Positions 11,201-22,600 of a stretch of 64,000 nt of DNA are shown here, one piece after another (position 1 is the first letter of the stretch; every line of letters starts with the position of its first letter). Made by a program: the position numbers and the translations under genes. Below the pieces are notes generated by a model, which was not told the origin of the DNA, did no database searches, and was given only the letters and a program-made list of their open reading frames with translations. Source of the stretch: Actinernus sp. WN-2022 (lineage: Eukaryota > Cnidaria > Anthozoa > Actiniaria > Actinernidae). Location of the stretch: contig JAOWCC010001589.1 of the NCBI GenBank assembly GCA_030867875.1, positions 84,715,537 to 84,779,536 of the forward strand, written 5' to 3'.

Positions 11201-13278
11201 CGACCGAAACCTGTCAGCGTCCCTCAAGCGGTGTGAGCAACGGAATGTCCGCCTAAATCCAGATAAAGTGAAGCTGAGACAGAACGAGGTTCTTTTTATT
11301 GGCCATGTCACAACTGACAAGGGTCTCCAGGTGGATTCAGCGAAGGTCAGAGCAATATCAGAAATGCCAACCCCCACAGATAAGGCTGGAGTTCAGCGAC
11401 TGCTGGGACTTGCGCAATATCTTGCGAAATTTCTGCCTCATTTGTCAGACATTACGAAGCCTCTGAGAGAGTTAACACAGCGTGATGTGGACTGGGTCTG
11501 GGATAGCGCTCAGCAGACAGCCTTCAAGAACCTAAAGGAAGCTGTCACGAGGACCCCAGTACTGCGATACTACAGTTTGGACGACGAAGTCACCCTCCAG
11601 TGCGACGCATCTCAATCAGGTCTCGGGGCGACGTTAATGCAGAATGGGCAACCGGTCGCCTCACACCGGCAGAAACGAGATACGCACAGGTCGAGAAAGA
11701 ACTTCTCGCGATAGTTTTCGCGTGTGATCGGTTTGACGCATATGTGTATGGCCGTCATCTCGTTAATGTGGAGACCGATCACAAGCCATTGGAGCCGATA
11801 TTTATCAAGCCGTTAGCATCTGCCCCACAGCGCCTGCAGCGGATGCTCATGCGCCTGCAGAAGTACAGCCTGCGGGTAAAGTACAAGAAAGGAACGGAGA
11901 TGTTACTCGCAGACACGCTCAGCCGTGCGTATCTTCCCGAGGTGAATGCGTGTGACTTCACAAGGGAACTGGAGGAAGTCGACCATCGCGCCGGGCTGTC
12001 GGTAACCAAGGAACGGTGGCAACAACTGAGGAATGCATCAGCTGATGATCCAGTGCAGCAAACGCTCAGAAGGGTAATACTGCAAGGGTGGCCGGAGAAA
12101 AGAGCTGAAGTTCCGGAATGTGCTCGTCCATACTTCGATGTACCCTGTGAGCTGACCATCCAGGATGAGCTTATCTTTAAAGGTCAGCAGTTAGTGGTCC
12201 CGGCAGTGCTCAGGAAGGAGCTGATCGAGAAGACGCATTCCTCTCATATCGGTATAGAGGCGTGTATACGTAGGGCTAGGGACACCCTATATTGGCCGCG
12301 TATGGCAACGGAGATCCGTTGCGAAGTGCGACGTCTGCTTGGCTCACAGCAGGGGTCAAGCAAAGGAGCCAATGATACAGCATGAGTTTGTTGCGCGTCC
12401 TTGGGCTAAAGTGGCAGCTGACTTGTGTGACTTTGACGGAAGCACACTGTTAGTAGTTGGCGATTACTATAGCAATTATATTGAGGTAGCTAGGTTGGGT
12501 TCAGTAACTTCACGCACAGTCATCAAGGCAGTGTTTGCTAGATTTGGAGTACCCGATACTCTAGTTACAGATAATGGGCCACAGTTTTGTTCAGCTGAGT
12601 TTTCTGTGTTCACTAAGACCTGGATGTTTGAGCATCAAACATCCTCGCCAACCTACCCCCAGTCCAACGGGAAGGCGGAAAACGCAGTGCAGACGATTAA
12701 GAGGTTATTCATGAAGTGCAAGGCGTCGGGAGGGTCTGAATTCCAAGCCCTGCTCGACTGGCGCAACACGCCAACGGCTGGAATTGGGACCAGCCCTGCG
12801 CAGCGTCTCATGGGTCGTCGCTGTAAGACGCTGCTCCCGGTCGCTGGGTCTCTGCTGCAACCCAGGCACTCCACAGAGGAGGAAACGCGCAGACTCATTG
12901 GGGCCAAGGAACGTCAGCGGTACTATTATGACAAGCACACTAAGCCACTACCAGCCATCAGCATCGGCGAGTCTGTCCGCATGCGCCTGCCGGGGCAGAA
13001 GACATGGAGTGCCGGTACGTGCACTGGGCAAGCTGGTCCAAGGAGCTACAAGGTTCAGAGCAGTTGGCTCCGGAGTATACAGGAGGAACCGGAGGCAGGT
13101 GATCAGCACTGGTGAGCCTGCACCAACCCTGCTTCCAGAGGATGTGGTGCCAGATATTGTGCCGCCGACGGATGACGAAGCTGCTGGTGCGGCTGCTCCA
13201 CCGATGGAACCCAGAAGGTCTAGGCGCACTGTGAAGCCACCAGGGTGGCACCAGGACTATGACTGCAGTCTGAACTAA
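8285..13278 (+). pseudogene. gypsy gag-pol, broken
   Basis: The gag start (MASGFALPPP) is at 8285. The frame shifts near 8460, and a separate element sits at 8519-9578. The frame then runs 9579-11714 with two CCHC-type knuckles (CGNCGF... and CRACGL...CR), a protease region where the catalytic Asp-Thr-Gly stretch is missing (QPDT runs straight into LHIYK near 10265), and reverse transcriptase (VADDF active site, about 11140). A deletion near 11665 breaks RNase H. The frame from 11700 gives the rest of RNase H and the HHCC start of integrase. Another loss near 12325 removes one of the zinc-binding cysteines. The DDE core follows (TDNGPQF at about 12570, SNGKAEN). A further shift lies near 13060. 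The final stop is at 13276-13278. It looks like the K02A2.6-type/Mag-related gypsies common in invertebrates. Confidence 0.88.
8519..9578. mobile_element. Element with repeated GCGGATTTGGACCCCC ends, inserted in gag
   Basis: About 150 bp at each end are made of variants of (TA)GCGGATTTGGACCCCC and GGTCCATATCCGCTAGCGG in both orientations. The middle (about 8690-9455) is AT-rich and non-coding. The element interrupts gag after the codons for NEGEL. Flanking bases do not form a clean direct duplication, so the insertion site may have been altered. It is non-autonomous and its superfamily is unknown. Confidence 0.65.
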
Positions 13279-13349
13279 CATCGATTTGTTTCCTAGATAG
13301 TGTGGTTAGAATACCGGGTAAATGTACTATCTAGTTAGGAAAAGAAAGA

Positions 13350-13550
13350 TGTGACATGTTGTGTCTGTATTATGTTCTATGTATATGATCAACCAATCAC
13401 ATTATGCCGCATAGCTATGTCACGCCATGTATAACACGTGCGAGTAAAATAGTCTGATATACTCGATACTCGGCAGACTTGTAAGAGACTTAGCGCTTGC
13501 TATAATCTAGAGAATTAAAGTCACTATAAACTATATCCCAGTGTCTTACA
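13350..13550 (+). repeat. 3' LTR of gypsy element
   Basis: 201 bp, identical to 8014-8214, preceded by a purine-rich tract and followed by the target duplication ATTTC. Confidence 0.92.
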
Positions 13551-14602
13551 ATTTCTGAATTATTTCCCGAACAGCGAAAGGCAATATTACCCCTCGTTTC
13601 CCGTAAGGACCTTGGCCATCACAGCTGCATCTATAGGCCGACCACCAGGTAGAGAATCGAGAGAGGAGAAATTATGTAGCCTTCTAGTAAAGCTCGCCAG
13701 AATCACGCACTTTCCTGCACTGCAGAATTCTTATGTTTTACAGCTTCAGACTTATGTCGATTTCTCAGAACTAACCCTAACCATATCCTGTTTGAGCTGC
13801 TATGGTTTTTTGGGCAGCAGGAACTTTTTAAATATGATTTTTCGTACAGTATTTCAAGCGCATGGTCACAACACTGATCTAACTACCGGATTTGTTGTAC
13901 TTTACAATTTGTCAAAATCAAGACTGTTCAAAATTCTGATAACATAACTATTTAGGAAATTTAATCCAACTTTTACCATGACATATTCACTATATGTGTT
14001 CACTCCTGTAAAAATTTCATGCCATTCCATGAAAGATTTAGTCTTCTTAAGGCGAAGAAGCTAAGATATTTCAGCTTTTAGGACAGCAAAATCGTCAAAA
14101 TAATGTGTGTTAAAAATTTTGCAAACATAAATAATTGTCCAAATGTCGTGAAACTATTACCATTACATACTCAGTATGTGTGTTCACTGCTGTAAAAAAT
14201 CTGTAGAAGTTGTAGAAGACTACATAATTTCTCCTCTCTCGATTCTCGACCTGGTCGTCGCCTTATAGATGCAGCTGTGGTAGCAAAGGTCCTTCCGGGA
14301 AACGAAGTATAATAATGCCTGTCTCTGTTCGGGAAATAATTCAGAAATGTCGAAAGTTTCGCACGCTTTCTACAAAGCCATATCAAGTCCGTTTGTATCG
14401 TCCGCCATTTGGCTTCACCTTCATGCAGGCTCCACTAGACATTCCATGCATACCTCATCTCTCTTAAAATGGAACTTTCGCTCTGATTGGTTGAAATGAA
14501 ACAATGACCAGAACACGGTTTCTGTCAAAGTCCATCAGACGGGGAGGTGGGAGGAAGTGAGCGGACGACCTCGACCGTTTGAAAATCAGGCTACCATCGA
14601 TT

Positions 14603-14957
14603 GGGTCATTGGGTAAACAAATCAGCAGATGAAGTACATAGATAAGTACTGAAGTACGAATTAGCGGCGTCATGATGTATGGGAACCTCAGTCCTTGCAT
14701 GTGGGCAGGCGATCAATATGCGGCAACAGAATGTCTTTTTTTGACATAGTAGCTAAAAAAAACTGAACCCTAACTGCCTAAAAAATACTGAACCCCGACC
14801 CTGACTGCACCCAAATTATACTCCAATCGTGACCCTGATCTGCCCAAATCAGGTCAAAACCCTAACACCATACGTGCCCAAACCGAGCTCAAAACCCTGA
14901 CCCACCCCCGCGGCACATACATAATACGTCACAAACAGGAGTACCCCCCCCCCCCCC
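14603..14957. mobile_element. Truncated copy of the poly-G-ended element (reverse)
   Basis: This region is the reverse complement of about 6665-7008: it shares GGTAAACAAATCAGCAGATG, the CCCTGACC phrase repeats, CGTCACAAACAGGAGTAC and the closing C-run. The other half is missing, cut off next to the end of the long-TIR element. Confidence 0.6.
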
Positions 14958-15957
14958 TCGGGCGTATTGTTTATAAATTTATTAGAAACTTTTATACTTC
15001 GAGACCCAGTTTGCTCAGACATTCGGACAGTATCCTTCCCCAGCTAACTGATTTGATATTTCAAGGATAATCACACAAGTTTCGATTTCATCGGTACATA
15101 CAAGCAGTGGACTGGTACAAAATGTACTACAATGGTTTCTGATGAGCCAAGCTAAGCTTATATATGTTGTACTATATGTAGGTTGTGTAAAACAAACAGA
15201 TTATACTACACAGCCTAATTTTATTTGGTCTTGTTTTTGCAAATATATATATATATATTATTATTATATATACTGGTATATTGTTTTCTGCATTTTGTCA
15301 AGATTTTTGCTATCATGTCTGATTTCTAAGCAACCAAGTCCAGAATTGCTTTAAACATGATAGTCAATGCAACAAGTTTCCTACCCTTTATAACATTTGG
15401 CTTTTGTTGCTTTTGAAACAGGAACGGAAGAGAGTGACATTCCAGCTGCTTGTGCATAATTATATAGATAGGATACTAAACCAGCATATAATTTTACCGA
15501 GACAAATAATTATTAAAGAACAATATATATATAGCCTGTGTAGCAGTGCAAGGAGGGAGAGGGAGACAGTGGAGCTCTTTGTGCTGCTATGCTGGCTAAG
15601 GACAAGATTCACATAGTCCTGTTCAATAATACATTTAAGCAGTGGTGTCGGGAGGGGGAGGGGCAGTTGCCCCCCCTCCCCTCTCCCCCTTCTGCCCAGT
15701 TTCAGAAGAGAGAGAGAGCCAGACAGAAGTCATCAATGAAAATGTCTCAGAATTTATCATCCCCCCCCCCCCCCCAATTTTAAGGACCTCCCTATGCCCC
15801 TGCATTTAAGCATTAATTAGATTTTCTATAATTCAGGTTGATTTGTCCTATGAAATAATTATGGTACATACATTGTACATGTAAAAAAAAAAATTTATTG
15901 CTTCCATTTATATTAAATTAGATAATTTAAATATTTCCACATGTGTAATTCAACTAA
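14958..15957. other. No gene seen; low-complexity tracts
   Basis: It holds an AT microsatellite (about 15241-15275), purine-rich patches near 15553 and 15650, and a C-run near 15762. Short open frames show no recognisable domain. Confidence 0.5.
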
Positions 15958-16361
15958 TGCACTTATCAGCAGCTTCCCCCAGGAGTAGATCCCAGGACGA
16001 TCAAGGGGATTGCAAAAAGGGTGGAACAAACTTGACGATTTTCCCCAGTGGTGGGGAAATCTTATTAGTCAAAGTCCCCTGGGTCACATTTTCCTTAAGT
16101 AATGGTCCAGATAAGAACTGTAGTGTCTACGGCAAGGAATGTTAAAAGGTGTTAATTTTCTATTATTCTTTCTCGTAATTTCATTGGTTGATACTTATAA
16201 ATTCAATAGAAACCCATCGAAATAATACATTTTCATTCGAACAAAGTCAAGCATTTTCCCCTATCCAGAGGCAAAACTTACATTCAATCCCTTTTTATTC
16301 CCCAACTTATCCCCTTATCGGCCTGGCAGTCTATCCCTGGAGGAAGCTGCTGATAAGTGCA
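15958..16361. mobile_element. MITE with TGCACTTATCAG termini and TAA duplication
   Basis: The termini TGCACTTATCAGCAGCTTCC (15958) and its mirror (ending 16361) match over about 26 bases with one mismatch. Both sides are flanked by TAA. It has no coding capacity. The 3-bp TWA-type duplication fits PIF/Harbinger-like elements. Similar termini and duplications occur at 22831, 26740 and 61566. From 16362 to 17020 I see nothing further. Confidence 0.75.
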
Positions 16362-17020
16362 TAAGAAAGGTATTTTGAAAATAAATTATTTGCTTAAAAA
16401 AGTTCTGAATAATTGTAGCTCTTGTTTTCCTCTCATTTGTCTCACTAGCCGACCTCAAGACTTTTTGAGCTGGCTTTTTGAGCTGGCTTTCCAGGGGTAT
16501 CCCCTGTAGCACTACCGTGACCTCTCTTGCTGGGCTGGTAATTATTCTGTCATCTGTTAAAATAATTAAATGAATAAAAATTGAGGTAATAGCTGACATG
16601 TAGTGACAGTTGAATAACAGTAGCAGTTCTGTTTAGGAAGCAACTGCAGAATACAATGCCACTTTGCTCAGTATAATTCCTTTTCTCAAATTTTCATACA
16701 AACCTTCTAAACTGAACCCCAAATAAAAATATAAAAAAAATTAAACCCGAAGTCATTCATAGAACGAGTCTAAATACACCTGAATTATAATGAAGAATTT
16801 AGCGAAGTTTTAAAGTATCGTTGCAGTGGCGTTTAGCCTAATCGGCAAAATTTTCCCAAATTCAAGTAAAAAATTCAGATCGAAGATAGGTGGCGCTTAG
16901 AGGCGCTTTCACACAGTTTTAACCATACACATTTGAGGAATGATTTCCCAACTTTATAGGAAGATTCGTCGATGGGCTTTGTCAAAGTTTCCAAGTCTCT
17001 AATGTGTGCTTTTTTGAGTG

Positions 17021-18568
17021 AGGCGCGATATTGCAGAATATACAGTATATACATATAGGGTATATAGTGTATATATATATACAGAATAATATACTGTATA
17101 TATTGTATACATATACAGATTATATTACATGAGTATATTCTGTATATTCCCCAGTTATATATATACACTATATACACACTGTATATGTATAAAGTGTATA
17201 TAGTGTATATTCAGGCATCACCTTGTAAAGAACGACAGAGTATATTCTGTATTATAGTGTATATAGTGTATATATATACACTATATACACACTGTATATG
17301 TATAAAGTGTATATAGTGTATATAGTGTATATCAGCCTGAATATACACTATATACACTTTATACATATACTCTGTAAAAATATACTCTGTCGTTCAGGCA
17401 TCACCTTGTAAAGAACGACAGAGTATATTCTGTATATAGTGTATATAGTATATCATATATATACACTATATACACACTGTATATGTATAAAGTGTATATA
17501 GTGTATATTCAGGCATCGCCTTGTAAAGAACGACAGAGTATATTCTGTATATAGTGTATATCAGTGTATATATATACACTATATACACACTGTATATGTA
17601 TAAAGTGTATATAGTGTATATAGTGTATATAGTGTATATTCAGGCATCACCTTGTAAAGAACGACAGAGTATATTCTGTATATAGTGTATATATATACAC
17701 TATATACACACTGTATATGCATAAAGTGTATATTATTATAGTGTATATAGTGTATATTCAGAACGACAGAGTATATTCTGTATATAGGTGTATATAGTGT
17801 ATATATATACACTATGTACACACTGTATATGTATAAAGTGTATATCGTGTATATAGTGTATATTCAGGCATGACACCTTGTAAAGAACGACAGAGTATAT
17901 TCTGTATATAGTGTATATAGTGTATATATATACACTATATACAGAATATACTCTGTCATTCAGGCATCACCTTGTAAAGAACGACAGAGTATATTCTGTA
18001 TATAGTGTATATATATACACTATATACACACTGTATATGTATAAAGTGTATATAGTGTATATTCTGTATATAGTGTATATATATACACTATATACACACT
18101 GTATATGTATAAAGTGTATATAGTGTATATAGTGTATATTCAGCCATACAGAATATACTCTGTCGTTCAGGCATCACCTTGTAAAGAACGACAGAGTATA
18201 TTCTGTATATAGTGTATATAGTGTATATACACTATATACACACTGTATATGTATAAAGTGTATATAGTGTATATAGTGTATATTCAGGCATCGCGTTGTA
18301 AAGAATGACAGAGTATATTCTGTATATAGTGTATATATATACACTCTATACACACTGTATATGTATAAAGTGTATATAGTGTATATAGTGTATATTCAGG
18401 CTTCACCTCTGTAAAGACCTGAATATACACTATATACACTATATACACTATATACAGAATAGACATATACAAATATAAAGTGTATATTTTTATTTCTACA
18501 CAGTAGTGTATATTTATACAGAATATACATAGAAATATATATTCTGTATATTCTGCAATATCGCGCCT
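17021..18568. repeat. AT-rich satellite array bounded by short inverted repeats
   Basis: An inverted pair AGGCGCGATATTGCAGAATA (17021) and its mirror (ending 18568) encloses about nine irregular units of 90-180 bp. Each has AACGACAGAGTATATTCTG, an ATAGTGTATATATATACACT hairpin, a TATGTATAAAGTG block and usually a CAGGCATCACCTTGTAAAG block. Some stretches are inverted. Open frames here (YIVYIYTLY repeats) are by-products. It reads like a MITE whose interior has been amplified. Confidence 0.8.
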
Positions 18569-18862
18569 TAGTGGCTTTTTCACAATTGAGAAGTAATAAT
18601 TTCCACCGTAAAATATAGGCTAAAAGTACTATAAACACCACCAAAATGACTCGATGATCAGTTAAATCGATAAACCTATACTTCTAATTTCTATTCATGT
18701 TAAAATATGACGAAACGTAGAAGAAAAACTCATGACCAGCGTTTGACTTACCGCCAAAAATGACACAGTTGATTCGCCGCCATCTTGAAAACTTGACTTT
18801 TAGAAAAAATAATGCTTTGCGGTCGTAGCGCCAGCATCACCTGATCAGCATGCAATTTATCC
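18569..18862. other. No gene seen; shared repeat edge
   Basis: Positions 18812-18855 are an inverted, diverged copy of about 7670-7716 (GCTTTGCG, GTAGCGCCA, ATCAGCATGCA), so part of this stretch belongs to a dispersed repeat. Nothing else is recognised. Confidence 0.4.
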
Positions 18863-19266
18863 CGGGGGGGGGGGGGGGGGGTACATGAAAAATGGGTATG
18901 TATGTGAGGCCAAGAAGCTCAAACCCTGACCTAGCCTGATTTTTTCAGACGGTCAGCGGTCTTCCGCGGAAGACCGCTGACCGTCTGAAAAATCAGGCTA
19001 ACCCTGACCCTGTTTGACCCAAAATCCGAGCTCCAAAACCCTGATTGCCCCCTTTTTTTTGGGGGGGGGGGGGGAAACCCTGATGCCAAAAAAATACTGA
19101 ACCCCGACCCTGACTGCACCCACATTAAACTCAAATCCTGACCCTTATCTGCCCAAATCAGGTCAAAACCCTGACCCTACCTGCCCAAACCTGACCCACG
19201 CCCGCGGCATGCACATACATAATACGTCACAAACAGGAGTACCCCCCCCCCCCCCCCCCCCCCCCC
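18863..19266. mobile_element. Poly-G-ended element copy with nested palindromic MITE
   Basis: G-run and TACATGAAAAATGGG at the left and CAAACAGGAGTAC plus a C-run at the right match the ends of the 6656-7237 element in reverse orientation. Repeated CCCTGACC phrases lie between. A 69-bp palindrome (18932-19000) is inserted, and an internal G-run occurs near 19060. Confidence 0.65.
18932..19000. mobile_element. 69-bp palindromic TAGCCT MITE, perfect 9-bp duplication
   Basis: Two 34/35-base arms starting TAGCCTGATTTTT meet in GGTCTTCCGCGGAAGACC. The flanks ACCCTGACC at 18923-18931 and 19001-19009 are a perfect 9-bp duplication. It has the same terminus as the long-TIR element at 7764 but is reduced to little more than the two ends. 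Confidence 0.85.
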
Positions 19267-19448
19267 ACCTCCCCGGGCAATTTATTCATTTCAGTGCAAT
19301 ATATCACGCTCTGCTTCATGTTACATTCGTGAATCAGGAGAGGATTTGTTAAAATAATATCCCAAAATGTTGTATAGAAGATTGTTGACACACAGATCTG
19401 CTTCATTAGTAATTGCTCGCACTCTTCTCGCAAGCCATCACACGGTCA

Positions 19449-19601
19449 ATGCCGTCACAAAAAGCCAAACGATATTCGTCAACTTACTCAAGGACAAGGG
19501 TTGTGCGTTCCAAAATTCCGGACCTTGCTCTCCCGGACAACAAATCGTATGTGGAGTTTATACTGGATTGTTGTGATCAGCATGGCGAAGCGACAGCTCT
19601 C
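19449..19601 (+). CDS. Synthetase exon 1
   Basis: It encodes residues 1-51, including [14 protein letters not shown] and [10 protein letters not shown], the conserved entry to the family. The donor is CTC|GTAAGT, phase 0. Upstream, ATG at 19367 opens MLYRRLLTHRSAS..., rich in Arg/Ser/Thr with no acidic residues, like a mitochondrial import signal, but in a different frame from the exon body. A one-base assembly error would join them. Confidence 0.85.
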
Positions 19602-22600
19602 GTAAGTATAGCCCCGTAGTGATGCAACTGAGTTTGATACGTACAGGATATGTTTACGAGCTCGAGGACTACGGTTTAAAGCGTTTATACTTTTGCCTTT
19701 GCCGGAGTTTCTAGTCTCAGTAGCCAATTATTACTTTAAAAGCGTCATTCAAATGTTTACTAAATATCATTTTTGCGACAAGAATCCTAGGATCTCCTAG
19801 GGATGAGCTAAAACAACAAAGAGTTTCTGCATGGTCAAGAACTCCGGAGCGAGCGAGTGAGTTTAGCCACAGGTAACCCAGGCTCGTTATGCGTAAAACG
19901 GTTATTTCCCGGATATTTGAAATTACAGTAAATGTATGAGTTTTAGCTCACATGCCCGTTTGCTCTAAAATAAATTTCAATAAATCGTCAAATATTCTTA
20001 CCTGTCTCTTGTGTATTTCTTTCAGTTCCTGTGAAGTTTCAAGTCATTCCGTTCAATATTGAGTGAGTTACAGGAATTTTCCTTCCCTAAGTATAATTAC
20101 TGGGAAGGTAGCAAACTCTACGCCGATCAGCTGCAGAAAATCGCCTCGAATTCCCATAAAAATCCCGTACATCGCCAAAATTCCTTCAAATAATGGTTGC
20201 CCAAAAGTCCTTCACCACACTCAGCTTCACTTTCACTGCTTTACTCTAACCGGAGAAAAATGCCACGTAGTTTGTAGTTTTCGAGTTTCGCGGATGTTCT
20301 TGTCCATCTGACCTGCAACGGGCTCAGACCTCAAATTTCAGCAAGCGGTTTGATGGTCAAGTGGTTTAGATTATGCGCTTTTGATCCAACGACCGGAGTT
20401 CGAGTCCTACACCGCGCACAAATTTTTTTTTACTTCTTTTTCTCTTTCTCACTTTTATTTAATCTTTTCGTCTATTTTAAGGTATTAGAGCCGCCTTCTA
20501 CACTAAAAATAAACAAAACATTGATATATATGTTTGAGGTCTGAGCCGTTATTTGAAGGAATTTTGGGCGATGTACGGGATTTTTTATGGGAATTCGAGG
20601 CGATTTTCTGCAGCTGATCGGCGGCGGATCGGCGTAGAGTTTGCTACCTTCCCAATAATTATACTAAGGGAAGGAAAATTCCTGTAACTCACTCAATATT
20701 GAACGGAATGGCTTTAAACTTAACAGAAAACCTGAAAGAAATACACAAGAGACAGGTAAGAATATTTTCACGATTTATTGAAATTTATTTTAGAGCAAAC
20801 GGGCATGCTAAAACGCCATACATTTACTGTAATTCAAATATCCGGGAAATAACCGTTTATACGCATAATGAGCCTGGGGTACCTGTGGTTTAGCGAAAGA
20901 TAATATTTGGGTTTACCTCGGTGTAAATACCATTCCCCTAGAAACCATGCCCTCGCGCGCTCGGTGAGTTAGACCTACGGCAAACGTCGAACTTAAGTCG
21001 CGCCGATCCTATTAAAAAATAGGTTCGGTAGAAGATCGACTTAGTAATATGGCGAAATACAGCGCTCGGTCGAATATATTAAAGAAAGGCCTTTCTGTGG
21101 AAAATGATTGTCCAAAACAGAAACAGAAGAATGGCGTTCTACACAGCACTCGGTGCCGTGTATAGGAGACCGATGGTTGTCACTGCAAGTGGCGTTATTG
21201 GCCATGTTTTAGCGGTTGCGATTCACACATTGAAACCTCTGTTAATAGTCGATCATGCCGCAGTTTTCAACGACATTCTGAAGAGTTTCAAAGCGAGCTA
21301 TATCGCAACATTCGCAATAGCCAATGCTTCTGCCGGCATTCCAGCCAGACACGTCTTTATTACTTTCGAATACTGAGCATTTATAACAAAAGGGCATTTC
21401 GCATTTAAGTCAAATGTATTTTGTGACGTTAAAGCACGAACTACACATTTCCGGCACTGAGAGCGTCATGCGGCAATCACTTCCGATATGCCGCCATTTC
21501 GCCTTCGAAATCGCCTTTGTACAGCGCATGCTCACCAGGGGGGGGGGGGGGGGGGTGGGGGGTGTCAATGTTTGGGAGATGGGGGAGATGTTGTTTTCAC
21601 GGTTTTGGTACATCCATACTATTTGCATGATTTATTTATTATTTTACATAATTTATGAATTTAGTTCGGCGCGTGTTAAGAACGAAGTTTGCCGTAAAGT
21701 CGCACCAGAGTCGTAATTCCCGACTTGGCTACTCGAACCTCATGCTGGACTCGTACCCATTGAATAGGTCGATCTCAATTGCGGCAAACGTCGTACTATC
21801 CGTGAGCCTATTTCAAAATTAATAGGTTCGACTGAATTAAGTTAATGGTTAGTTCGACGTTTGCCGTTGGCCTTAGTCGTATTACAATTGTAGTGTATTG
21901 AATACTATAATACTATAATTTATGCAGCTACTCATCATTAGTTGATGTAAATACGTGGGGAAAAAAACGATTACCACCAAGCGAATTCATTCATGTCTAG
22001 CGGTTATGGTTAGGGTAGGGTTGTGTCAGTCGTTCTATAAATCTTATCTTCCTGGCTTCGATTAGCCTGATTTTCAGACGGTACGAGGTCGTCCACTCAC
22101 TTCTTCCCCCCTCCCCGTCTGATGGACTTTGGTAGAAACCGTGTTCTGGCCATTGTTTCATTTCGACCAATCAGAGCGAAGGTTTCAATTTTAGAGAACT
22201 GAGGTATGCATGGATGTCTAGTTGAGCCTGCATGAAGATGAAGCCAAAAGGCGGACGATACAAATGGACTTGATATGGCTTTGGAGAAAGCGTGCGAAAC
22301 TTTCAGCATTTCTGAATTATTTCCCGAACAGAGAAAGGCGTTATTATCCTTCGTTTCCCGGAAGGATCTTGGCACCACAGCTGCATCTATAAGGCACGAC
22401 CAGCTCGAGAATCGAGAGAGGAGAAATTATGTAGCCTGGCTTCTACAACTTCTACAGATCGCCGCCAGAATCACGGCTCTTTCATGCACTGCAGAATATG
22501 TTGTACAGCTTCAAACTTATAGAAACAGAACGTGGAGAAACATGTTATCCTCAGACGTGTACCGGGAAAATCTGATAGGAAGTGCATCGATATCGCGCTG

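Larger units (their letters stand above)
8014..13550 (+). mobile_element. Ty3/gypsy LTR retrotransposon, recent but defective
   Basis: Two 201-bp LTRs, identical as far as I can read, begin TGTGACATG and end GTGTCTTACA. They are flanked by the 5-bp duplication ATTTC (8009-8013, 13551-13555). A purine-rich tract (AGGAAAAGAAAGA) precedes the 3' LTR. The order gag, zinc knuckles, protease, reverse transcriptase, RNase H, integrase is that of Ty3/gypsy elements. The gag region carries a 1.06 kb insertion and several deletions break the reading frame. It is inserted in the left arm of the long-TIR element. Confidence 0.92.
7764..14593. mobile_element. Long-TIR (Mutator-like) element with helicase exon in its arms, interrupted by an LTR retrotransposon
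   Basis: The left end TAGCCTGATTTTCAGACGG (7764) is mirrored at the right end (14593). After removing the gypsy insertion (8014-13555), the arms run about 370 bp each: 7764-8013 plus 13556-13680, versus 14215-14593. Each arm holds a start codon followed by [13 protein letters not shown] and, after the interruption, ELFPEQRKA, which resembles the N terminus of RecQ-like helicases. The 9-bp flanks (7755-7763, 14594-14602) match at only six positions. A third arm copy starts at 22073. The interior (about 13680-14200) has no intact gene. Confidence 0.6.

Noticed and set aside
11600..13278. Separate overlapping genes in the gypsy element
   Set aside because: The overlapping frames are one polyprotein broken by short deletions, shown by domain order and continuity across the frame changes.
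17579..18583. Open frames rich in Tyr, Ile and Thr (YIVYIYTLY)
   Set aside because: They are translations of the TATA/GTGTATA satellite in several frames and strands; no gene structure.
21104..21376. 90-codon open frame
   Set aside because: Inside a MITE (20971-21874), no recognised domain, no supporting splice sites.
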